A stretch of DNA of 64,000 bases from Propioniciclava soli (lineage in GTDB: Bacteria > Actinomycetota > Actinomycetes > Propionibacteriales > Propionibacteriaceae), in contig NZ_JACYOT010000004.1 of assembly GCF_014858005.1 (NCBI RefSeq), positions 434,001-498,000 on the forward strand, read 5' to 3'. The notes beneath the pieces are model-generated. The model did not search any database and was not told the origin of the DNA. It was given only the letters and a program-made list of their open reading frames with translations. Of the stretch, positions 1-8,858 are shown one piece after another. The position numbers were made by a program, and so were the translations under genes. Within the stretch, counting starts at the first letter, position 1, and every line of letters begins with the position of its first letter.

Positions 1-100
1 TCCCTGTCGGACGCGTCGCCTCCCTGTCGCACGCGTCGCCTCCCTGTCGCACGCCTCGCCTCCCTGTCGGACGCGTCGCGTCCCTGTCGGACGCGTCGCC
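1..100. repeat. 20-bp tandem repeat array, 5 units (left arm)
   Basis: Five consecutive 20-bp units of consensus TCCCTGTCGGACGCGTCGCC with one or two substitutions each. Read on the minus strand, the unit shares the stretch AGGGAGGCGACG with the units at 176-275, so the two arrays are one repeat family placed head to head. No open frame here looks like a protein. The array may continue beyond the left edge of the window. Confidence 0.9.
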
Positions 101-117
101 GCCCCATCCCAAACCCA

Positions 118-164
118 CGACCCTGCCGCTGCAACGCTGGGGAGGTGGGTTGCGGGCAGGGTCG
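118..164. repeat. Hairpin between the two inverted 20-bp arrays
   Basis: CGACCCTGCC at 118-127 pairs with GGCAGGGTCG at 155-164, with further imperfect pairing inward. It sits at the centre of symmetry of the two flanking arrays. It could act as a terminator for genes entering from either side, but no T tract is present. Confidence 0.6.
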
Positions 165-175
165 CGACGGTGGTG

Positions 176-275
176 GTAGGGAGGCGACGGTACCGGTAGG
201 GAGGCGCGGGCGGCGGCAGGGGAGCGGGGCTACCGGCAGGGTGGCGGGGCTACCGGCAGGGTGGCGGGGATGGGG
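176..275. repeat. 20-bp tandem repeat array, 5 units (right arm)
   Basis: Units start at 176, 196, 216, 236 and 256. The first reads GTAGGGAGGCGACGGTACCG and the later ones drift to GCAGGGTGGCGGGGCTACCG. The later form matches the CAGGGTGGC units at 11713-11905, so the family occurs at two intergenic loci in this window. The exact 20-bp spacing is kept throughout. Confidence 0.9.
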
Positions 276-380
276 GTGACCCATCGGTGGACCCGGCTTG
301 ATCGCAGGAATGGGCGCCGTCGGAGCGGCTCCCACGGCCGGCACCCGTGGACGCCATCCGCCGGGAGGCACCTGCGTCCT

Positions 381-547
381 GTCGACGCCGGACGGTCGGT
401 GGTGTCGAGAACCCATGCACATGCACGCCTTGTCGACGCCTGACGGACCGCGCACGTCGAGAATCCATGCACATGCACGCCTTGTCGACGCTGGACGGCC
501 CGCGCACGTCGAGAACCCATGCACATGCACGCCTCGTCGACGCCGGG
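381..547. repeat. 52-bp tandem repeat, about three copies
   Basis: Copies begin at 381, 432, 484 and 536 (the last partial), each opening with GTCGACGC and containing CCATGCACATGCACGCC. The period is 51-52 bp. Each copy holds the self-complementary TGCACATGCA-like core, so the array can form several small hairpins. It lies just upstream of the yebC promoter. Apparent peptide repeats read from the minus strand are a by-product of the period and are not accepted as coding. Confidence 0.88.
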
Positions 548-618
548 GCGTCAGCAACCGAGACCCTACGGCGCCCGCGCGCCGGACGCCCGCGCGCAGC
601 GGAACGCGCCGAGCGCAC

Positions 619-624
619 TAGAAT
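619..624 (+). promoter_or_regulatory. Probable -10 box of yebC
   Basis: TAGAAT fits the actinobacterial TANNNT -10 element. It would give a start point near 631 and a leader of about 30 bases ending in the GGGAGAAGC Shine-Dalgarno region before the ATG at 661. No clear -35 box is seen. Confidence 0.5.
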
Positions 625-660
625 CGGGAAAGTTGAGAACCCAGAACCAACGGGAGAAGC

Positions 661-1425
661 ATGAGCGGTCACTCCAAGTGGGCCACCACGAAGCACAAGA
701 AGGCGGCGATCGACGCCAAGCGCGGCAAGCTGTTCGCGAACCTCATCAAGAAGATCGAGGTCGCGGCGCGCACCGGTGGTGGTGACCCCGGGGGCAACCC
801 GACGCTGTACGACGCCATCCAGAAGGCGAAGAAGAACTCCGTTCCCAACGACAACATCGATCGCGCCGTCAAGCGCGGTTCGGGCGTCGGCGGCGAGGCG
901 GTCGACTACGTCGAGATCATGTACGAGGCGTACGGCCCCGGGGGCGTCGCGATCCTCATCGAGTGCCTCACCGACAATCGCAACCGCTCGGCGTCCGATG
1001 TGAAGGTCGCGATCACGCGCAACGGCGGCACGCAGGCCGACGTCGGCTCGGTGAGCCGCATCTACGACCGCAAGGGCGTCGTCACGGTCGCCAAGCAGCA
1101 GGCGAAGCCCGTCAGCGAGGATGACCTGCTCGAGGCCACCCTCGAGGCCGAGCCGGAGGACATCGTCGACGGCGGCGAGTCCTTCCAGATCGTCTGCGAC
1201 CCGACCAACCTGGTCGAGGTGCGCAAGGCCGTCCAGGACGCGGGGCTCGACTACGACGCCGCCGAGGTGGAGTTCCGCCCCCAGTACGACCAGGCGGTGT
1301 CGGACGCCGACGGCGCGGCCAAGCTGTTCAAGCTGCTGGACGCCATCGAGGACGTCGACGACGTGCAGAACGTCTACTCCAATGAGGACGTGCCGGAGGA
1401 AATCCTCGAATCCCTCGACGCCTGA
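661..1425 (+). CDS. yebC: YebC/PmpR family protein
   Basis: The 254-residue product has the usual length and opening ([14 protein letters not shown]) of the YebC/PmpR/TACO1 family. Members were first described as DNA-binding transcriptional regulators and more recently as ribosome-associated factors that relieve stalling at proline-rich stretches. The conserved N-terminal basic segment, central alpha/beta domain and acidic C-terminus are all present. The ATG at 661 follows GGGAG at good spacing. The gene heads the Holliday-junction group ruvC-ruvA-ruvB, which is a common actinobacterial order. Membership of the family is clear; which molecular role applies here cannot be told from sequence. 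Confidence 0.96.
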   Translation: MSGHSKWATTKHKKAAIDAKRGKLFANLIKKIEVAARTGGGDPGGNPTLYDAIQKAKKNSVPNDNIDRAVKRGSGVGGEAVDYVEIMYEAYGPGGVAILIECLTDNRNRSASDVKVAITRNGGTQADVGSVSRIYDRKGVVTVAKQQAKPVSEDDLLEATLEAEPEDIVDGGESFQIVCDPTNLVEVRKAVQDAGLDYDAAEVEFRPQYDQAVSDADGAAKLFKLLDAIEDVDDVQNVYSNEDVPEEILESLDA

Positions 1426-1515
1426 GCCTAGGATCCGAACAGACGTTCGGCAGCAGACGGACGGTCGTGCCCCCGGGAGCATCCCGGTGGGTGTGACCTT
1501 CGGCGAAGGGGATTC

Positions 1516-2085
1516 ATGCGCGTTCTGGGGATCGACCCCGGCCTCACCCGGTGCGGCATCGGGGTGATCGAGGGCCAGCCCGGGCGCAAGCCTGCGCTGC
1601 TCCTGGCCGACGTGATCCGCACCCCGGCCGCCATGGAGACCGGTCAGCGGCTCGCCGCCGTCGAACGCTCGCTCGTGCGGTACGTGGCGGAGTACCGCCC
1701 GGACGCCCTCGCCGTCGAGCGGGTCTTCGCGCGCCGGGACGTGAGCTCGATCATCGGGACGGCGCAGGCGTCCGGCGTCGTGCTCCTCGTGGGCACGCGG
1801 GCCGGGCTGGCTGTCGCCCAGCACACGCCGACCGAGGTGAAGGCCGCCATCACCGGCAATGGCCGCGCCGACAAGGCGCAGGTGGGGCAGATGGTCATGC
1901 GGATCCTCGCCCTCGACGCACCCCCCAAGCCGGCAGACGCCGCGGACGCCGTCGCGCTGGCCGTCTGCCACCTGTGGCGCGCGCCCGCCATCGCCCGCAT
2001 CGCCCAGGCGCAGCAGCGCCGCGACCTCGCCGAGGGGCGCGCCCGAGCCCGTGCCCTCGCCGCCGAACGGAGAAAGCCCGCATGA
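1516..2085 (+). CDS. ruvC: Crossover junction endodeoxyribonuclease RuvC
   Basis: RuvC resolves Holliday junctions by symmetric nicking after RuvAB branch migration. The 189-residue product starts with the typical strand carrying the first catalytic aspartate (RVLGIDPGLTRCG). It keeps the glutamate in AVERVF near residue 68 and the C-terminal acidic cluster in PADAADA around residue 140. Its stop overlaps the ruvA start (ATGA), so the two are translationally coupled. A C-terminal Arg/Ala-rich tail of about 20 residues extends beyond the catalytic core. Confidence 0.97.
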   Translation: MRVLGIDPGLTRCGIGVIEGQPGRKPALLLADVIRTPAAMETGQRLAAVERSLVRYVAEYRPDALAVERVFARRDVSSIIGTAQASGVVLLVGTRAGLAVAQHTPTEVKAAITGNGRADKAQVGQMVMRILALDAPPKPADAADAVALAVCHLWRAPAIARIAQAQQRRDLAEGRARARALAAERRKPA

Positions 2086-2690
2086 TCGCCCAGCTGACCG
2101 GCACCGTCGTCTCCGTGGGGGGCACCTGGGTGGTGCTCGATCTCTCCGGTTTCGGCGTGCGCGCCCTGTGCTCCCCGGCGACGGTCGCGTCCGTCCGGGT
2201 GGGGGAGGCGACCACGCTGTACACCTCGCTCATCGTCCGCGAGGACTCCCTCACCCTCTACGGCTTCGCCGAACCCGAGGAGCGGGACGCGTTCGAGCTC
2301 GTGCAGTCGGCGTCCGGGGTCGGACCGAAGATCGCCCAGGCGGTGGTCTCGGTGCTGCCTCCGGGGGAGTTCCGCGCCGCGATCCTTGCTGAGAACGTCG
2401 TGGCGCTCACCAAGGTGCCCGGCATCGGCCCCAAGGGCGCCAAGAAGATGGTCATCGAACTCAAGGACAAGGTCAACGCCCTCGGTGCCACGCCGGACCT
2501 GTCGTCCGGGCCGGTGCCGGCGCCGTCCGAGGTGTGGCGCGAGCAGGTGGCGTCCGGGTTGGAGTCGCTCGGCTGGTCGGCCAAGGACGCCGCCGCCGCG
2601 GTCGAGCGCGTCGCGCCGCTGCAGGAGGAGGACCCGGGCGTCGGCATCGGGGAGCTCATGCGGGCGGCGCTGAAGAGTCTGGCGCGCTGA
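2082..2690 (+). CDS. ruvA: Holliday junction branch migration protein RuvA
   Basis: RuvA binds four-way junctions as a tetramer and loads the RuvB motor. The 202-residue protein begins with the OB-fold domain ([12 protein letters not shown]) and carries the two helix-hairpin-helix motifs around residues 70-125 (SGVGPKIAQ and [10 protein letters not shown]). It ends with the small RuvB-contacting domain (residues 150-202). The ATG at 2082 overlaps the ruvC stop by four bases. An upstream start in the same frame at 1551 would only translate ruvC sequence out of frame and is rejected. Confidence 0.97.
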   Translation: MIAQLTGTVVSVGGTWVVLDLSGFGVRALCSPATVASVRVGEATTLYTSLIVREDSLTLYGFAEPEERDAFELVQSASGVGPKIAQAVVSVLPPGEFRAAILAENVVALTKVPGIGPKGAKKMVIELKDKVNALGATPDLSSGPVPAPSEVWREQVASGLESLGWSAKDAAAAVERVAPLQEEDPGVGIGELMRAALKSLAR

Positions 2691-2691
2691 G

Positions 2692-3732
2692 GTGGCCACG
2701 CTGTCGGAGGATCCGCTGGACCCGCACGCCCACCTCGACGACTCCGCCGCCGAGGGTGCGCTGCGGCCCCCCTCGCTGGCCGAGTTCCGCGGCCAGCCAC
2801 GGGTTTCCGAGCAACTCGGCCTCGTGCTGGACGCCGCCCGCGCCCGCGGTCAGGTGCCCGACCACGTGTTGCTGTCCGGCCCGCCCGGGCTGGGCAAGAC
2901 GACGCTGGCCATGATCATCGCCCACGAGCTCGGCCAACCCCTGCGCATCAGCTCGGGCCCGGCGATCCAGCACGCGGGGGACCTCGCCGCGATCCTCAGC
3001 GGGCTGACCGAGGGGGAGGTGTTCTTCCTCGACGAGATCCACCGCATGAGCCGGCCAGCCGAGGAGATGTTGTACCTCGCGATGGAGGACTTCCGCGTCG
3101 ACGTGATCGTCGGCAAGGGCCCGGGCGCCACCGAGATCCCGCTCGAGATCCCGCGGTTCACCCTGGTGGGCGCCACGACGCGCGCCGGTCTGCTGCCCGG
3201 CCCGCTGCGCGACCGTTTCGGCTTCACCGGCCAACTCGACTACTACGAGGCCGGCGCGCTCGTCGGCATCGTCGCGCGCAGCGCAACCCTGCTCCAGGTG
3301 GAGCTCGACACGCCGAGCGCCGAGGTCATCGCATCCCGCAGCCGCGGGACGCCCCGCATCGCGAACCGCCTGCTGCGCCGCGTCCGCGACTATGCGCTCG
3401 TGAAGGCGTCCGGCCGCATCACCCCCGGGGTCGCGGCCGCCGCCCTGGAGCTCTACGAGGTCGACGAACTGGGCCTCGACCGGCTCGACCGCGCGGTGCT
3501 CGACGCAATCTGTGTGCGCTTCGGCGGCGGCCCCGTCGGGCTCTCCACGCTGGCCATGAGCGTGGGGGAGGAGACCGAGACGGTGGAGGAGGTTGCCGAG
3601 CCCTACCTCATCCGGCAGGGGTTCCTCATGCGGACGCCGCGCGGCCGCGTCGCCACCCGGCGGGCCTGGAACCACCTGGGGCTCGCCGTTCCCGCGACGC
3701 ACACGGACCTGTTCAGCACCGGGCAGGAGTAG
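2692..3732 (+). CDS. ruvB: Holliday junction ATP-dependent DNA helicase RuvB
   Basis: RuvB is the AAA+ hexameric motor that drives branch migration with RuvA. The 346-residue product has Walker [10 protein letters not shown] (about residues 64-72), Walker B FLDEIHR (about 115) and sensor 1 GATTR (about 162). The C-terminal winged helix includes [11 protein letters not shown]. The GTG start lies one base after the ruvA stop, so expression depends on reinitiation from ruvA. Length is normal for the family. Confidence 0.97.
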   Translation: MATLSEDPLDPHAHLDDSAAEGALRPPSLAEFRGQPRVSEQLGLVLDAARARGQVPDHVLLSGPPGLGKTTLAMIIAHELGQPLRISSGPAIQHAGDLAAILSGLTEGEVFFLDEIHRMSRPAEEMLYLAMEDFRVDVIVGKGPGATEIPLEIPRFTLVGATTRAGLLPGPLRDRFGFTGQLDYYEAGALVGIVARSATLLQVELDTPSAEVIASRSRGTPRIANRLLRRVRDYALVKASGRITPGVAAAALELYEVDELGLDRLDRAVLDAICVRFGGGPVGLSTLAMSVGEETETVEEVAEPYLIRQGFLMRTPRGRVATRRAWNHLGLAVPATHTDLFSTGQE

Positions 3733-3798
3733 AAGGTAGTCTTGCCCGGTGTTCAGCCCCCGGCCGGGGGTGCAGCCGATCGAAAGCTCGAAGGAATC

Positions 3799-4233
3799 AT
3801 GCCTGACCCACAATTGATGTCGACGCTCCTGATGCTCGCGCTGATGGTCGCCGCCTTCTACTTCCTGCTGATCCGCCCCGCGCAGCGCAAGCAGCGCCAG
3901 CAGCAGGAGATGGTGAGCCAGTTGGGCCCGGGCTCGCGCGTCATGACGACGTCGGGCGTCTACGGCACGATCGCGCAGCTCGGTGACCGCCAGGCCGTCA
4001 TCGAGATCGCCCCGGGCGTGGAGATGACCGTGCTGAAGCAGGCCATCATGAAGGCCGTCGACCCGGCCGACGACGAGTTCGTCTACGACGAGGTCGACGC
4101 GGTCGACGCCGACGACGCGGCGCTCACCGACGAGGTGCTCCTCGACGAGACGGTGCAGCCCCTCGACGGGTACGCCGACCCCACGCTGGCCCGCGACGAG
4201 CCGACGACGTACGAGCGCCCCCAACAGCAGTAA
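3799..4233 (+). CDS. yajC: Preprotein translocase subunit YajC
   Basis: YajC is a small membrane partner of the SecDF complex. The 144-residue protein has one N-terminal membrane helix (LLMLALMVAAFYFLLIRPA) followed by the family signature RKQRQQQEM and a soluble beta-rich domain. The acidic C-terminal tail of about 45 residues is longer than in enterobacteria and is typical of actinobacteria. The ATG at 3799 follows GAAGGA. A TTG at 3742 in frame is rejected because its extra residues lack homology. A TAGTCT at 3737-3742 may be the -10 box. Confidence 0.93.
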   Translation: MPDPQLMSTLLMLALMVAAFYFLLIRPAQRKQRQQQEMVSQLGPGSRVMTTSGVYGTIAQLGDRQAVIEIAPGVEMTVLKQAIMKAVDPADDEFVYDEVDAVDADDAALTDEVLLDETVQPLDGYADPTLARDEPTTYERPQQQ

Positions 4234-4270
4234 CCCCTTTCTTCCCCATCGCCTCCGAGGACGTTCACCC

Positions 4271-5956
4271 GTGGCCACCGAGACCAGGCATCGGCAGCGA
4301 CCGCTGCGCACCCTGATCATCTTCTTCGCATTCATTGCGGTGCTGTTCGGCATCATGGCCCTGAGCGGGGCGTGGGCGCCCAAGCTGGGCCTCGACCTGC
4401 GGGGCGGCACGACGATCACGCTCACCGCGCGCAACATCACGGGCGGCGGGGGTGTGGACCAGGCGAGCCTCGAGCAGGCGCGCACGATCATCCAGCAGCG
4501 CGTGGACGCCGTCGGCGTCGGTGAGTCCGAGGTCGCGACGGTCGGCAACAACCAGATCCAGGTCTCGGTGCCGAACGTCGCCCCTGCCCAGCTCCAGGAG
4601 ATGGTCGGCCAGACCGCCCAGCTGTACTTCCGGGGCGTCCACAGCATGGAGGCCGTCCAGGCGGCCGTGGCGCCCACCGAGCCCAGCGTGGACGCCTCCG
4701 GCGACGCCACCGCGGCGCCGGCGGCCCCCGACGCGTCTGCGGAGCCGACGTCGACCGAGTCGCCCGCCGCGGTCGACCCCCGGCCGGCGCCCGGCCTCCC
4801 GACGCCCGCCGCCACCCCGCGCCCGACCGAACCGGCGGCCGTCCAGCCCACCACCGAGGAGGCGTTGGCCTGGCAGCCGTCGAGCCGCGACCTCTCCGAC
4901 TTCGCCGCCTACCAGTGCGGCGACGACTTCCCGGACGTGACCGACCAGCCGCTGATCACCTGCGACCGGGAGGGCACCACGAAGTTCCTGCTCGGGCCGG
5001 CGCTGCTGACCGGTGACATGCTCACCAACGCCCAGGCCGGCATCCCGCAGGGCCAGGTCAGCTGGATCGTCAACCTGCAGTTCAACGACGTGGGCACCGG
5101 CATCTTCAGCACGGTGTCGTCGGATCTGGCGGCTCGCACCGAGCCGCAGAACCAGTTCGCGATCGTGCTGGACTCCCAGGTCATCTCCGCGCCGCGGATG
5201 AACGAGCCGATCCCGAACGGGCAGGCGCAGATCTCGGGCGACTTCACCCAGCAGACGGCGAACGACTTGGCGAACGTGCTGCGCTACGGCGCGCTGCCGC
5301 TGGCCTTCGACCTGTCCGAGGTCTCGAACGTGTCGCCGACCCTGGGCGGCGAGCAGCTGAGCGCCGGCCTCATCGCCGGCGCGATCGGTCTGATCCTCGT
5401 CATCGGGTACGCCGTCTTCTACTACCGCGCTCTCAGCGCCGTGGTCATCGGCTCCCTGGCGGTGGCGGCCGTGCTGACCTACCAGTTCATGGTGCTGCTG
5501 GGTGAGGGCATGGGCTTCGCGCTCAACCTGCCCGGCATCGCCGGCGTCATCGTCGCCATCGGCATGACGGCCGACTCGTTCATCATCTTCTTCGAACGGA
5601 TCCGCGACGAGGTGCGGGAGGGCCGCAGCCTGCGCAGCGCGATCGAGACCGGCTGGGTGGGCTCGCGCAAGACGATCCTGATCGCGGACGCCGTGTCGCT
5701 GCTGTCGGCGGTGGTGCTGTTCATCTTGGCCATCGGATCGGTGCGCGGCTTCGCCTTCACCCTCGGGCTCACGACCCTGATCGACATCGCCGTGGTCTTC
5801 TGGTTCACCAAGCCGCTCATGACGCTGCTCGGCCGCACCCGCTACTTCGGCGAGGGACGCCGCTTCTCGGGCTTCGAGCCGGAGCACCTCGGTGCCACCC
5901 AACGCGGACGCGGCCTCTCCCGCCGGCGTGCGCTCGCCACCCCGAAGGAGGCGTGA
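4271..5956 (+). CDS. secD: Protein translocase subunit SecD
   Basis: SecD, with SecF, uses the proton-motive force to complete export of preproteins through SecYEG. The 561-residue product has a first membrane helix near residues 17-37 and the LGLDLRGG motif just after it. A P1 periplasmic domain is interrupted by a Pro/Ala/Thr-rich insertion at about residues 135-200. An RND-type block of five C-terminal helices follows (LGGEQLSAGLIAG onward, and ADSFIIFFERIRDEVREG). The Pro-rich insert is common in actinobacterial SecD. The GTG start at 4271 is the first plausible start, and the stop overlaps secF. Confidence 0.96.
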   Translation: MATETRHRQRPLRTLIIFFAFIAVLFGIMALSGAWAPKLGLDLRGGTTITLTARNITGGGGVDQASLEQARTIIQQRVDAVGVGESEVATVGNNQIQVSVPNVAPAQLQEMVGQTAQLYFRGVHSMEAVQAAVAPTEPSVDASGDATAAPAAPDASAEPTSTESPAAVDPRPAPGLPTPAATPRPTEPAAVQPTTEEALAWQPSSRDLSDFAAYQCGDDFPDVTDQPLITCDREGTTKFLLGPALLTGDMLTNAQAGIPQGQVSWIVNLQFNDVGTGIFSTVSSDLAARTEPQNQFAIVLDSQVISAPRMNEPIPNGQAQISGDFTQQTANDLANVLRYGALPLAFDLSEVSNVSPTLGGEQLSAGLIAGAIGLILVIGYAVFYYRALSAVVIGSLAVAAVLTYQFMVLLGEGMGFALNLPGIAGVIVAIGMTADSFIIFFERIRDEVREGRSLRSAIETGWVGSRKTILIADAVSLLSAVVLFILAIGSVRGFAFTLGLTTLIDIAVVFWFTKPLMTLLGRTRYFGEGRRFSGFEPEHLGATQRGRGLSRRRALATPKEA

Positions 5957-7152
5957 TGGCGAAGAACGCCCGCTCGAGCCTGGCCCACCGGCTCTACTCC
6001 GGCGAGGTCAGCTACGACTTCGTGGGTCACCGCAAGCGCTGGTACCTGATCTCGGCGGTCCTGTTGGTGGCCTGCCTGGCCTTCATCGGGTTGCGCGGCC
6101 TGAACCTGTCCATCGACTTCACCGGCGGCTCGGAGTTCAACGTGCCCACCCCGGTGACGGCGACGACGGTGGACGAGTACCGCACCGTGGCGCAGGACAC
6201 GGATCTGCCCGACCTGGGTGAGGTGCGGGTGAACACGATCGGCGACGACCAGGTCCGCGTCCAGACGCGCGCCCTGAACGCCGAGGAGATCAACCAGATG
6301 ACGGCCGCGCTGGCCGAGCACGCGGGCGTGGACACCACCGAGGTGACCAACAACCTCATCGGGTCATCCTGGGGCCAGCAGATCACCCAGCAGGGGCTGA
6401 TCGCCCTGGTGGTGTTCCTCGTGCTCGTGGCGTTGATGATCTGGGCCTACTTCCGCAACTGGAAGATGTCGGTCGCAGCACTCATCGCCCTGGCGCACGA
6501 CCTGATCGTGGTGATCGGTGTCTACGCCCTGCTGCAGTTCACGTTCAGCCCGGCCAGCCTCATCGGCACCCTGACCATCCTCGGGTACTCCCTGTACGAC
6601 ACCGTGGTGGTGTTCGATCGGGTGCGGGACAACCTCCGCGAGGTGAAGGGCTCCGACCGCACGCTCGCCCAGTGGGTCAACCTGGCCGTCAACCAGGTGT
6701 TGATCCGCTCGCTGAACACGACGATCATCGGCGTCCTCCCGGTGGCCGCGCTGCTGTTCACCGGCACGTTCATCCTGGGGACCGGCCCGCTCATGGATCT
6801 GGGTCTCGCCCTCTTCGTCGGCATGATCGCCGGCGCGTACAGCTCGATCTTCCTGGCCGCCCCGCTGTTCGTGGAGTTGCGCCAGCGCGACGCCGACATG
6901 GTGGAGCACGAGGCCCGCCTCGAGCGCCGCCGGGCGCGGAAGTCCGAGCGGGCGTCCCGGGTGGGCGCCGACGCGGACGAGCCGGCCACGCAGCAGCCGG
7001 TGGGCTACGCCACGGCGCTCAGTGGGGCGTCCGCCGTCGACCCGCGCACGCTGGGGGCGGTTCGTCCCGACGAGCTGCGACCCGAGCAGATGGGCCCGCG
7101 GACCCAGCCGAAGCGCACCACCCGATCCCAGCGACGCCAGGACCAGCCGTGA
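5956..7152 (+). CDS. secF: Protein translocase subunit SecF
   Basis: SecF pairs with SecD. The 398-residue product has a first helix near residues 32-50, the IDFTGGSEF motif immediately after it, and the C-terminal five-helix block. That block contains YSLYDTVVVFDRVRDN and the conserved LNTTIIGVLPV segment. A charged cytoplasmic tail of about 80 residues rich in Arg, Gln and Thr follows. AAGGAG at 5945-5950 places the start at the ATG 5956, one base overlapping the secD stop, rather than the GTG at 5953. Confidence 0.96.
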   Translation: MAKNARSSLAHRLYSGEVSYDFVGHRKRWYLISAVLLVACLAFIGLRGLNLSIDFTGGSEFNVPTPVTATTVDEYRTVAQDTDLPDLGEVRVNTIGDDQVRVQTRALNAEEINQMTAALAEHAGVDTTEVTNNLIGSSWGQQITQQGLIALVVFLVLVALMIWAYFRNWKMSVAALIALAHDLIVVIGVYALLQFTFSPASLIGTLTILGYSLYDTVVVFDRVRDNLREVKGSDRTLAQWVNLAVNQVLIRSLNTTIIGVLPVAALLFTGTFILGTGPLMDLGLALFVGMIAGAYSSIFLAAPLFVELRQRDADMVEHEARLERRRARKSERASRVGADADEPATQQPVGYATALSGASAVDPRTLGAVRPDELRPEQMGPRTQPKRTTRSQRRQDQP

Positions 7153-7703
7153 GCGCGCCGCTGCCGCTGGGTCCTGACCCGGTCGCTCGGATCGAGGCGC
7201 TGATCCGCGACGTCCCCGACTGGCCCAAGCCCGGCGTCGTCTTCAAGGACATCACGCCGCTCCTGGCCGATGCCGAGGGGTTCCGGCTCGCGGTCGACCA
7301 GATCACCGCGCTGGCCCCCACCCCGATCGACATCGTGGTGGGGATGGAGGCGCGGGGCTTCCTCTTCGCCGCGCCGGTGGCGTTGAGTTTGGGGGCCGGT
7401 TTCGTCCCGGTGCGCAAGCCGGGCAAGCTGCCGTCGGCGTCCATCGAGGAGAGCTTCGCGCTCGAGTACGGTCACGCCACCCTCGCCATGCACACCGACG
7501 CCCTGTGGCCGGGGGCGCGCGTCCTCGTCGTCGACGACATCCTCGCCACCGGCGGCACCGTCGGGGCCACGGCGTCCCTCATCAAGCGGCAGGGGGCCGA
7601 GCTGGTGCACGTGGCGGTGTTGATGGAGCTGGGCTTCCTGAACGGTCGCGAGGCGCTCGCGCAGACGGGCATCGATGCGGTGTCCGCGGTTGTGACGGTC
7701 TGA
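7149..7703 (+). CDS. apt: Adenine phosphoribosyltransferase
   Basis: The enzyme converts adenine and PRPP to AMP in purine salvage. The 184-residue protein shows the type I PRTase PRPP-binding motif VLVVDDILATGGT at about residues 119-131. It also has the Apt-specific segments PGVVFKDITPLL and EARGFLF near the N-terminus. The GTG start overlaps the secF stop (GTGA). The order secDF-apt-rel is common in actinobacteria and links purine salvage to the nearby (p)ppGpp synthetase gene. Confidence 0.95.
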   Translation: MSAPLPLGPDPVARIEALIRDVPDWPKPGVVFKDITPLLADAEGFRLAVDQITALAPTPIDIVVGMEARGFLFAAPVALSLGAGFVPVRKPGKLPSASIEESFALEYGHATLAMHTDALWPGARVLVVDDILATGGTVGATASLIKRQGAELVHVAVLMELGFLNGREALAQTGIDAVSAVVTV

Positions 7704-7706
7704 GGC

Positions 7707-8783
7707 GTGGCCGCGCCCGCCCCTGCGCGTGGGCCCGCGGAGGCCCTCGTCCGGCTGCCGCGGCTGCGCGAGGACCCCTTCCGCGAGATCGCCCGGCGCA
7801 TCGGGCTGGTGGTGTTGATCATGGCCCTCAACACCGCGGTGGTGTGGTTCGACCGCGCCAGCTATGCCGACAACATCAACCAGGACGGCATCAGCCTGAT
7901 CGATGCGGTGTACTACGCCACCGTCACCGTGACCACCACGGGCTACGGTGACATCACGCCCGTGTCCGACCACGCCCGCCTGCTGAACGCCATCGTCGTG
8001 ACGCCGCTGCGCATCGCGTTCCTGGTGTTGTTGGTCGGCACGACGCTGGAGGTGCTGGCCAACCAGGGCCGGCAGTCGATCCTGGACGCCCGCTGGAGGA
8101 GGAAGATGCGCAATCACACCGTGCTGCTGGGTTACGGGACCATGGGGCGCAGCGCGCTGCAGACGCTGCTGCGCAGCGGGGCGCAGCGCGACCGCGTGGT
8201 CGTGGTGGACGCCAACCCCATCGCGGTGGACGCCGCGAACCACGACGGCATCGCGGCCTTCCACGGCGACGCGACGTCACGAGATCTGCTGCGGCGCGCC
8301 GAGCTGCCGAAGGCCAAGCACATCATCATCACGGTCAACCGGGACGACACGGCGATCCTCGCCACGCTGACCGCCCGCCAACTCAACCCGCACGCGCACA
8401 TCGTGGCGTCGGTGCGCCAGGCCGAGAACATCTCCCTGCTGCGGCAGTCCGGCGCCGACGGGGTCGTGACGTCCTCGGACGCCGTCGGTCGCCTCGTCGG
8501 GCTGGCCACCCTGAGCCCCGACATGGGCAACCTCATGGACGACCTGCTGACCCACGGCGAGGGGCTGGAGATCTCCCAGCGCAACGTGGCTCCCGACGAG
8601 GTGGGCGCCGGCGCGGAAACCATCACCGGCGAGCAGGTGCTCGGCGTGGTGCGCGGTGGGCTGCTGCGGCGCTTCTACGACCCGAGCTGTTCGACCCTCA
8701 AGACGGGTGACCAGCTCATCGTGGTCCGCCCCTCGCGCGCGCGGGCGCAGGCGGGGCGTTCGGAGCGTGCCGACAGCGACTAG
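7707..8783 (+). CDS. Potassium channel with RCK/TrkA-N domain
   Basis: The 358-residue product looks like a two-helix K+ channel subunit. Helices lie at about residues 32-52 and 90-112, with the selectivity filter TTTGYGD near residue 73 between them. A cytoplasmic RCK (TrkA-N) Rossmann domain follows, with GYGTMGRSAL around residue 145 and the acidic end of strand two (VVDANP) near 170. The final 70 residues resemble a TrkA-C domain. Such channels (MthK/Kch-like) are ligand-gated K+ conduits in the cell membrane. The specific ligand is not known. The gene sits three bases after apt, so it probably shares its transcript. Confidence 0.9.
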   Translation: MAAPAPARGPAEALVRLPRLREDPFREIARRIGLVVLIMALNTAVVWFDRASYADNINQDGISLIDAVYYATVTVTTTGYGDITPVSDHARLLNAIVVTPLRIAFLVLLVGTTLEVLANQGRQSILDARWRRKMRNHTVLLGYGTMGRSALQTLLRSGAQRDRVVVVDANPIAVDAANHDGIAAFHGDATSRDLLRRAELPKAKHIIITVNRDDTAILATLTARQLNPHAHIVASVRQAENISLLRQSGADGVVTSSDAVGRLVGLATLSPDMGNLMDDLLTHGEGLEISQRNVAPDEVGAGAETITGEQVLGVVRGGLLRRFYDPSCSTLKTGDQLIVVRPSRARAQAGRSERADSD

Positions 8784-8858
8784 GCGCACCGGCGGCGTCC
8801 GGGCGCTCGTGGGGGCCGGGCAGGGCCTAGACTCGGGCCACGAGCGGGAGGTGGGGCG

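Noticed and set aside
1-275. CRISPR array
   Set aside because: Repeats are contiguous 20-mers without unique spacers, and no cas genes are present.
250-1971. Long minus-strand open frame of over 500 codons across the repeats and antisense to yebC and ruvC
   Set aside because: Open only because of GC-rich codon structure of the plus-strand genes; text is low-complexity and matches no family, while yebC and ruvC are unmistakable.
2656-4854. Minus-strand frame of 732 codons opposite ruvB, yajC and secD
   Set aside because: Shadow frame; composition reflects reverse complement of GC-rich codons.
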